From: Desulfotignum sp032250905
GTDB lineage: Bacteria > Desulfobacterota > Desulfobacteria > Desulfobacterales > Desulfobacteraceae
Reading direction: 5' to 3'
Length of the DNA stretch: 64,000 nt
Assembly (NCBI GenBank): GCA_032250905.1
Contig: JAVVEQ010000013.1
Location: 1-64,000 of the forward strand
A model generated the notes under the pieces. That model saw only the letters and a list, made by a program, of their open reading frames with translations, was not told the origin of the DNA and did no database searches. Shown in pieces: positions 58,855-64,000 of this stretch (position 1 is the first letter of the stretch; each line of letters begins with the position of its first letter). Made by a program: the position numbers and the translations under genes.

Positions 58855-61191
58855 ATGGATAAAAAATACGGCGTATATATCTGCACAGGTTGCGGAATCG
58901 GAGACACCCTGGATATGGAAGACCTGGTGGAGATTCCTGAGGAAGAAGGATTGAATTGTACCACACATCCTTTCCTGTGTTCCAAGGAAGGGGTGGCTCT
59001 CATCCAGAAAGATGTGGATGACGGCAAGGTGAATGCCATGGTGATCGGTGCCTGTTCCCGTCGCGTCAACTTTGACGTGTTCCGGTTTGACAATTGCATC
59101 GTGGAACGGGTCAACCTCAGAGAGGGCGTGGTATGGCCGCACTCCAGGGAAACCTACCCGGCTTTGACCGAAGAACAGAAAGAGGATGAGGAACATTTTG
59201 ACCGGATTCAGATGAAAGCGGAAGATTACATCCGGATGGGAATGATCCGTCTGGAAAAAGTAAAACTGCCGACCCCTTATAAACCTGAATCTTTTTCCAA
59301 GAAAATTCTGGTTTTAGGTGGGGGTGTCACCGGCATGGCTGCGGCTTTGGATGCCGCAAAAACTGGCTATGACGTCACCATCGTGGAAAAAACCGATGCA
59401 TTGGGAGGATATGCGGCCAAACTACGGAGTCAGATGCCCGTATCAGCCCCATTTGAAACCCTCCAGGCACCCGTAGCGGACAAGCTGATTCAGGAAATTC
59501 AGGGATATCCAAACATCGATGTGAGAACCGGTTGCGAAGTGGCACGGATTGCCGGTCAACCCGGCGAGTTTACCGTGACCTTTAAAAAACCCGGAGAAAG
59601 AATACCCTTTGATGTTCCTTTCCCACTGCCCGAAGAGATGCTGGTGGATGAAAACGGTAAAGAACTGGATCCGGAAGCAGCCCATGCCAAATTTCTGGAA
59701 TACAATGAAGGCCGGAAGGATATTCTCAACCTTGACCCGGATGGAGAGCTTTACGGTGCCGTCATTCTGGCGGCCGGATGGCGTCCGGCGGACTTGTCAA
59801 AAATGGGCATCGATCATCTGGGATTCGACCTTCCGGATGTCGTGAGCAACCATGAATTTGAACAGATTGCCGCCAAAGGCAAAATTGTAAGACCATCCGA
59901 CGGCAAGCCGGCCAAAAATGTGGTTTTCATCCAGTCACCCGGCAAGGAGGATGATGATGCCGATTTTGATTATTGCGGATCCGTCACCTCACAGGTTGCT
60001 TTGAAACAGGCCCGGTATGTCACTGAAGATTATACCGACGGCAAAGCCTATGTGATTTATCAGCACATGCGGACCCCCGGGTTGCAGGAATATTTTTACA
60101 AGAGCATGCAGCAGGAAGACGGCGTATTCATGACCAAAGGGGCGGTCACTGAAGTTAAAAGCCAGGGCAACGGCCTGGAGGTGACTGCGGTAAACACCCT
60201 TTTAGGCGAAAATCTGGCGTTGAAAGCAGATATGGTGGTGGTCGCCGGCGGCATGGTCCCGGTCACCAAGGATGATCCGGTAGTGAACCTGGCCTACCGC
60301 CAGGGACCGGGATTCCGTGACAATGATATTTTCGGCCAGTATGCCGACTCCAACTATATCTGTTTTCCCTATGAAACCCAGAGAACCGGAATTTACGCGG
60401 CCGGTGCAATTCGCCGGGCCATGACCATTGAAGAATCTATTGAAGATGCCGCCGGTGCCGCTCTTAAAGCCATCCAGTGTGTTGAAAGTGCCAACCGGGG
60501 CATGTCGGTCCATCCCAGATCCGGGGACATGACTTTTCCGGAATTTTTCTTCCAGAGGTGCACCCAGTGCAAACGCTGTACCGTGGAATGCCCGTTCGGT
60601 GCGCTGGATGATGATGCCAAGGGAACCCCGAAAGCCAATCCGACCCGGTGCCGCCGGTGTGGTACCTGCATGGGGGCCTGCCCGGAACGGATTATTTCGT
60701 TTGCCGACTACACCATCGACTCCATCGGGTCCCAGGTCAAAGCCATCAAGGTGCCTTCTGAAGATGACTTTGATGAACCGCCGTTCCGTTTCCTGGCACT
60801 GATCTGTGAAAATGATGCCTTTCCGGCCCTGGATATGGTGGGGTTGAACCGGATCGACTATTCACCGGATGTCCGTTTCATACCGGTTCGGTGCCTGGGA
60901 TCCGTGAACACCATCTGGATCAAGGATGCGCTGGCCCAGGGAATGGACGGCGTCATTCTCATCGGCTGCAAACATGGCGATGATTACCAGTGCCACTTTG
61001 TGAAAGGCTCCGAACTGGCAGAAGTCAGGGTCAAGAAAATCGGAGACGCCCTTTCCAGCCTGGCGTTGGAAGAAGAACGCGTCGCATTTGTGGAAGTGGC
61101 CATTGACGAATACGACAAACTGCCCAAAATCATCAATGAGTTTGTCGAAGAGGTCGATGCCCTGGGCCCCAACCCGTTCAAGGGTTTCTAA
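58855..61191 (+). CDS. qmoB: QmoB, HdrA/MvhD-type subunit
   Basis: A 778-residue protein: N-terminal domain with CTGCGIGD and further Cys, an FAD-binding HdrA-like centre (VLGGGVTGMAAALDAAKTGYDVTIVE near residue 152), two 4Fe-4S motifs (CTQCKRCTVECPFGAL and CRRCGTCMGACPERI near 565-615) and a C-terminal MvhD-like domain with RCLGSVNTIWIKDALAQGMDGVILIGCKHGDDYQC. Probably handles electron bifurcation or confurcation with menaquinol and AprAB. 8 bp after qmoA. Confidence 0.97.
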   Translation: MDKKYGVYICTGCGIGDTLDMEDLVEIPEEEGLNCTTHPFLCSKEGVALIQKDVDDGKVNAMVIGACSRRVNFDVFRFDNCIVERVNLREGVVWPHSRETYPALTEEQKEDEEHFDRIQMKAEDYIRMGMIRLEKVKLPTPYKPESFSKKILVLGGGVTGMAAALDAAKTGYDVTIVEKTDALGGYAAKLRSQMPVSAPFETLQAPVADKLIQEIQGYPNIDVRTGCEVARIAGQPGEFTVTFKKPGERIPFDVPFPLPEEMLVDENGKELDPEAAHAKFLEYNEGRKDILNLDPDGELYGAVILAAGWRPADLSKMGIDHLGFDLPDVVSNHEFEQIAAKGKIVRPSDGKPAKNVVFIQSPGKEDDDADFDYCGSVTSQVALKQARYVTEDYTDGKAYVIYQHMRTPGLQEYFYKSMQQEDGVFMTKGAVTEVKSQGNGLEVTAVNTLLGENLALKADMVVVAGGMVPVTKDDPVVNLAYRQGPGFRDNDIFGQYADSNYICFPYETQRTGIYAAGAIRRAMTIEESIEDAAGAALKAIQCVESANRGMSVHPRSGDMTFPEFFFQRCTQCKRCTVECPFGALDDDAKGTPKANPTRCRRCGTCMGACPERIISFADYTIDSIGSQVKAIKVPSEDDFDEPPFRFLALICENDAFPALDMVGLNRIDYSPDVRFIPVRCLGSVNTIWIKDALAQGMDGVILIGCKHGDDYQCHFVKGSELAEVRVKKIGDALSSLALEEERVAFVEVAIDEYDKLPKIINEFVEEVDALGPNPFKGF

Positions 61192-61227
61192 TGTCACAAC
61201 TTTCAACCCATATGGAGGTTTTTTAAT

Positions 61228-62403
61228 ATGACTGAAACATATCTTGCCCAACCCGATCTGGGATTCATTGCCCAGATCCGCGGTCTTGGCGGAGACACCC
61301 TGAAAAAATGTTACCAGTGCGCCACCTGTTCAGTGGCCTGTCCCATTTCTCCGGAAAACAGTCCGTTTCCCAGAAAAGAAATGATTGCAGCCTCCTGGGG
61401 GCTGAAAGACCGGCTCATTAAAAGCGGGGATATCTGGCTGTGCCACAATTGTGGAGACTGCACTGATCTGTGCCCGAGAGGAGCGGCTCCAGGCGATGTC
61501 CTGGCAGCGGTTCGTGCTGCCGCCATTACAGAGTACTCACAGCCCAAAGCCCTGGGCAGGGCCGTGAATGATCCCAAGAAGCTGCCCTGGCTGCTGGGAA
61601 TTCCGGCCATCTGGTTTGCCGTTTTCGCCTATATCACCATGGCGCATGGTGACGTGATGACCAAAATATTCAACGTGTTCGGCATTGCCTGGTCCCATGC
61701 CCATGAAGGCGTCATTGCCCAGGCCAATTTCTTTTCCACCTGGTTTGTGGATCTTACTTTTGTCCCACTGGCCGGAGCCGTGGTCATCATTTTTCTGCTC
61801 AGTCTGCGTCGGTTTATTACGGATATTCATGAAAATGCTGTAATGGAGGGAAAAACCGAAAAGAAAAACATTGACTATAAAGCCCTGTTGCAGGCAGTGG
61901 TCAAAACCATCCCCACAATCCTCAGACACGAAAAATTCAATGAATGTGAAACGAACAAGGAACGGGCCACGCCTCATATGATGGTCCTTTTCTCTTTTAT
62001 CGGCCTTGCCATTGTCACCGGTGTCTTCTTTATCGTGTTGTATGTCTTCCAGACTCCGGGTCCCTATTCGCAGTTGAATCCCGTCAAATGGCTGGGCAAC
62101 ATCGCCGGTGTGGCTCTAGTGATCGGCTCCGGTCTGATGATCAAAAGCCGCCTGGACAACAAAGACCAGATCAGCACATACAAAGACTGGTATATCCTGG
62201 GCGTGGTCTTTGCCCTGGGCTTGACTGGGATGCTCACCCAGATGGCCCGCCTGGCCCATCTGGAATGGACATCCTATATCCTGTATTACGTGCACCTGAT
62301 TGCCATCTTCAATCTGTTCGCTTTTCTCCCGTTCTCCAAAATGGCTCACCTGGTATATCGGACGACAGCCATGGCGTATGCGGAATTCAGCAACCGGAAA
62401 TAA
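61228..62403 (+). CDS. qmoC: QmoC, Fe-S and cytochrome b membrane subunit
   Basis: A 391-residue fusion: HdrC-like N-terminus with CYQCATCSVACPISPEN and CHNCGDCTDLCPRGAAPGDVL (two 4Fe-4S clusters), then a NarI-type cytochrome b domain with about six transmembrane helices and several His near helix ends (residues about 125-385). It takes electrons from menaquinol in the membrane. Last gene of qmoABC, ended by a terminator. Confidence 0.97.
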   Translation: MTETYLAQPDLGFIAQIRGLGGDTLKKCYQCATCSVACPISPENSPFPRKEMIAASWGLKDRLIKSGDIWLCHNCGDCTDLCPRGAAPGDVLAAVRAAAITEYSQPKALGRAVNDPKKLPWLLGIPAIWFAVFAYITMAHGDVMTKIFNVFGIAWSHAHEGVIAQANFFSTWFVDLTFVPLAGAVVIIFLLSLRRFITDIHENAVMEGKTEKKNIDYKALLQAVVKTIPTILRHEKFNECETNKERATPHMMVLFSFIGLAIVTGVFFIVLYVFQTPGPYSQLNPVKWLGNIAGVALVIGSGLMIKSRLDNKDQISTYKDWYILGVVFALGLTGMLTQMARLAHLEWTSYILYYVHLIAIFNLFAFLPFSKMAHLVYRTTAMAYAEFSNRK

Positions 62404-62441
62404 TGCTGTGACAATCATCTGACAACTCAACGCTATTTCTG

Positions 62442-62475
62442 AAAAAGGGGCTGATTCGACATCAGCCCCTTTTTT
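62442..62475 (+). terminator. Intrinsic terminator after qmoC
   Basis: AAAAAGGGGCTGA (62442-62454) pairs with TCAGCCCCTTTTTT (62462-62475) around TTCGACA. Strong and near-symmetric. Confidence 0.95.
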
Positions 62476-62497
62476 AGTTTCAACAAGGAGAAAAATT

Positions 62498-63580
62498 GTG
62501 AACAAAATTGCTGTTTTGCCCGGGGATGGCATCGGGCCTGAAATTATGGCGGAAGCGGTCAAAGTCCTTGACCGGGCCGGAAAACTCTTTGGATTCAACC
62601 TGGAATATGAATATGCGGATGTGGGGGGGGATGCGATAGACAGACAGGGGAAAGCACTCCCGCTTTCCACATTGGCCTTGTGTGAAGCCAGTGATGCCAT
62701 TTTGTTCGGTTCCGTGGGCGGTCCCAAATGGGAACATCTGCCTCCGGAGGAGCAGCCGGAACGGGGGGCCTTACTGCCTTTGAGGAAACATTTTGATCTT
62801 TACTGCAACCTTCGTCCTGCCAGAGTGTTTTCTTCACTGGTGGACGCGTCTCCGTTGCGGTCAGACATCGTTCAGGATGGATTTGACATTCTCTGCGTCC
62901 GGGAACTGACCGGCGGGATCTATTTTGGAGAACCCAAAGGCCGAAAAGGGACCGGCAAAGATGAGTATGCTTTTGACACCATGGTCTATTCCCGGTTCGA
63001 GATCGAACGCATTGCCAAAATGGCCTTTGAGGCGGCCCGGGAAAGAAAAGGGCACGTCACCTCCATCGACAAGGCCAATGTATTGTTCTCCATGGTTTTA
63101 TGGAGGGAAACCGTCACACTTGCTGCCAAAGAGTTTCCCGATGTCGGTTTGACGCATATGTATGTAGACAATGCTGCCATGCAGCTGGTGAAGAATCCCC
63201 GGCAGTTTGACGTGATTCTGTGTGGTAACATGTTTGGCGACATTATATCCGATGAATGTGCCATGATTACGGGATCCATGGGATTACTGGCGTCTGCCAG
63301 TCTCAATGAAAAAAAATTCGGGCTGTACGAACCGGCCGGCGGCTCTGCACCGGATATTGCCGGTAAAGGCATTGCAAATCCCATTGCACAGATATTGTCG
63401 GGCGCCATGATGCTGAGATATTCGTGCGGTCAACCACATGCTGCAGATGCAATCGAATCAGCCATTGACCGGGTGCTGACACGGCAGATTTTCACTGCAG
63501 ACATGGCCGGGAGAACTACGCCGGTAAATACCCGCACCATGGGAGATGCCATCGTCAAAGAAATGTCGACCACCGGTTGA
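62498..63580 (+). CDS. leuB: 3-isopropylmalate dehydrogenase
   Basis: A 360-residue LeuB: IAVLPGDGIGPEIMAEAVKVL, ELTGGIYFGEPKGR, the YVDNAAMQLVKNPRQFDVILCGNMFGDIISDECAMI signature and LYEPAGGSAPDIAGKGIANPIA. It performs NAD-dependent oxidative decarboxylation in leucine synthesis. Starts with GTG 62498 after AAGGAG. No leuA/C/D gene is adjacent in this window. Confidence 0.96.
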   Translation: MNKIAVLPGDGIGPEIMAEAVKVLDRAGKLFGFNLEYEYADVGGDAIDRQGKALPLSTLALCEASDAILFGSVGGPKWEHLPPEEQPERGALLPLRKHFDLYCNLRPARVFSSLVDASPLRSDIVQDGFDILCVRELTGGIYFGEPKGRKGTGKDEYAFDTMVYSRFEIERIAKMAFEAARERKGHVTSIDKANVLFSMVLWRETVTLAAKEFPDVGLTHMYVDNAAMQLVKNPRQFDVILCGNMFGDIISDECAMITGSMGLLASASLNEKKFGLYEPAGGSAPDIAGKGIANPIAQILSGAMMLRYSCGQPHAADAIESAIDRVLTRQIFTADMAGRTTPVNTRTMGDAIVKEMSTTG

Positions 63581-63615
63581 TGCACCGGCACCACGCTTAA
63601 ATATGAAGTAAAAAG

Positions 63616-63656
63616 AAAAAAGGGTTTTTCAGCTGTTGACTGAAAAACCCTTTTTT
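63616..63656. terminator. Bidirectional terminator between leuB and the tRNA genes
   Basis: AAAAAAGGGTTTTTCAG (63616-63632) pairs with CTGAAAAACCCTTTTTT (63640-63656) around CTGTTGA. T tracts on both strands allow it to end both leuB and the leftward tRNA transcripts. Confidence 0.93.
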
Positions 63657-63662
63657 ATATGG

Positions 63663-63739
63663 TGGCGGGAGTGACGAGACTCGAACTCGCGGCCTCTTGC
63701 GTGACAGGCAAGCGTTCTAACCAACTGAACTACACCCCC
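63663..63739 (-). tRNA. tRNA-Asp (anticodon GTC)
   Basis: A 77-nt cloverleaf with encoded CCA. Acceptor stem GGGGGTG/CACTCCC with one G-T pair, anticodon arm CTTGC-CTGTCAC-GCAAG giving GTC, T arm GTTCGAGTC. Confidence 0.96.
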
Positions 63740-63757
63740 GTAATTACCAGTATCACC

Positions 63758-63833
63758 TGGTGGGCGATGCAGGGCTTGAACCTGCGACTTCAACCTTGTA
63801 AGGGTTGCACTCTCCCAACTGAGTTAATCGCCC
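63758..63833 (-). tRNA. tRNA-Val (anticodon TAC)
   Basis: A 76-nt cloverleaf with encoded CCA. Acceptor stem GGGCGAT/ATCGCCC, anticodon arm CAACC-CTTACAA-GGTTG giving TAC, T arm GTTCAAGCC. 18 bp upstream of tRNA-Asp, same strand, one transcript. Confidence 0.96.
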
Positions 63834-64000
63834 GAAAAACAGAGAACTTATATCAATATTGAAAATAGGTGTCAAGCAAATTTTAACAAAACATTCATTT
63901 TCCTGCCGAGGGAAAATATTTCCCTTCTTTTATTGTGCTGGTATCTTGCAAGCCCCGGTTTTTAATGATATATACGGTGCTATGCAATAAAACTGAGTCG

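Noticed and set aside
63840..64000. Possible gene at the right end of the window
   Set aside because: AT-rich, no frame of useful length and no motif; I see nothing in it.

Overview
The window looks like chromosome of a dissimilatory sulfate reducer of the Desulfobacterales type (a Desulfotignum/Desulfobacula-like deltaproteobacterium is my guess). The basis is a complete aprBA-qmoABC block, a periplasmic multihaem cytochrome, an ADP-forming acyl-CoA synthetase, many HdrA/HdrD-like redox proteins and a probable selenoprotein. The sequence is moderately GC-rich and coding-dense, without rRNA, CRISPR arrays or intact insertion sequences. A run of 10 Ns inside infB marks an assembly gap.

Layout. 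1-1.0 kb: 5' part of a QueG-like Fe-S protein and a DUF4160/DUF2442 pair (minus). 1.4-9.0 kb (minus): mntP, a DsrE-like protein, a pentahaem cytochrome with a coupled partner, a DHFR/RibD-like reductase, fumC and an ADP-forming acyl-CoA synthetase. 9.1-13.4 kb: lipid acyltransferase, MFS transporter, apbE, YhcC-type radical SAM protein. 13.5-14.4 kb: gene debris, namely a yjbQ gene in two pieces in the wrong order on either side of a HicB-like antitoxin that carries a HigB-like stub. 14.46-22.6 kb (plus): a probable selenocysteine-containing DUF1573 protein, then a long tightly spaced operon (Cys-rich peptide, ArsR, ArsP-type permease, three thioredoxin-like proteins, CcdA-like, Fe-S protein, rhodanese, DoxX/MauE, HdrD-like protein). 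22.7-29.6 kb (minus): aldehyde:ferredoxin oxidoreductase family protein, acr3-arsC-arsR, CDF exporter, DUF190-CBS protein, crcB. 29.8-36.1 kb: TauE exporter, heterodimeric ABC exporter, nitroreductase, proline dehydrogenase. 36.2-51.0 kb (minus): MBL hydrolase, pnp, rpsO, truB, rbfA, infB, nusA, rimP, tRNA-Gly, pheT, pheS, rplT, rpmI, infC. 51.1-54.4 kb: deaminase, dgt, YkgJ-like protein, SDR. 54.8-62.4 kb (plus): aprB, aprA, qmoA, qmoB, qmoC. 62.5-63.8 kb: leuB, tRNA-Asp, tRNA-Val.

The most interesting locus is 14.4-22.6 kb. A DUF1573 reading frame is interrupted by one in-frame TGA exactly where the family has the first Cys of its CGCT motif, and a perfect 8-bp hairpin with a GGG loop follows 38 nt downstream, as expected of a bacterial SECIS. 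This gene and the adjacent ArsR operon each have a sigma70-type promoter (TTGACG or TTGACA, 17 nt, TATATT) whose -10 box lies inside nearly the same 28-bp operator-like sequence. I infer one ArsR regulon that links a selenoprotein to a permease, a cytoplasm-to-periplasm thiol relay (CcdA plus CxxC proteins), sulfur-transfer and Fe-S/Hdr redox proteins. The substrate (arsenic or antimony species, another metalloid, or a persulfide) cannot be told from sequence.

The aprBA-qmoABC block is energy metabolism: Qmo passes menaquinol-derived electrons to AprAB, which reduces APS to sulfite. The 36-51 kb block is a standard translation and RNA-decay cluster, with a likely AUA start codon for infC and an attenuator-like hairpin before rpmI.
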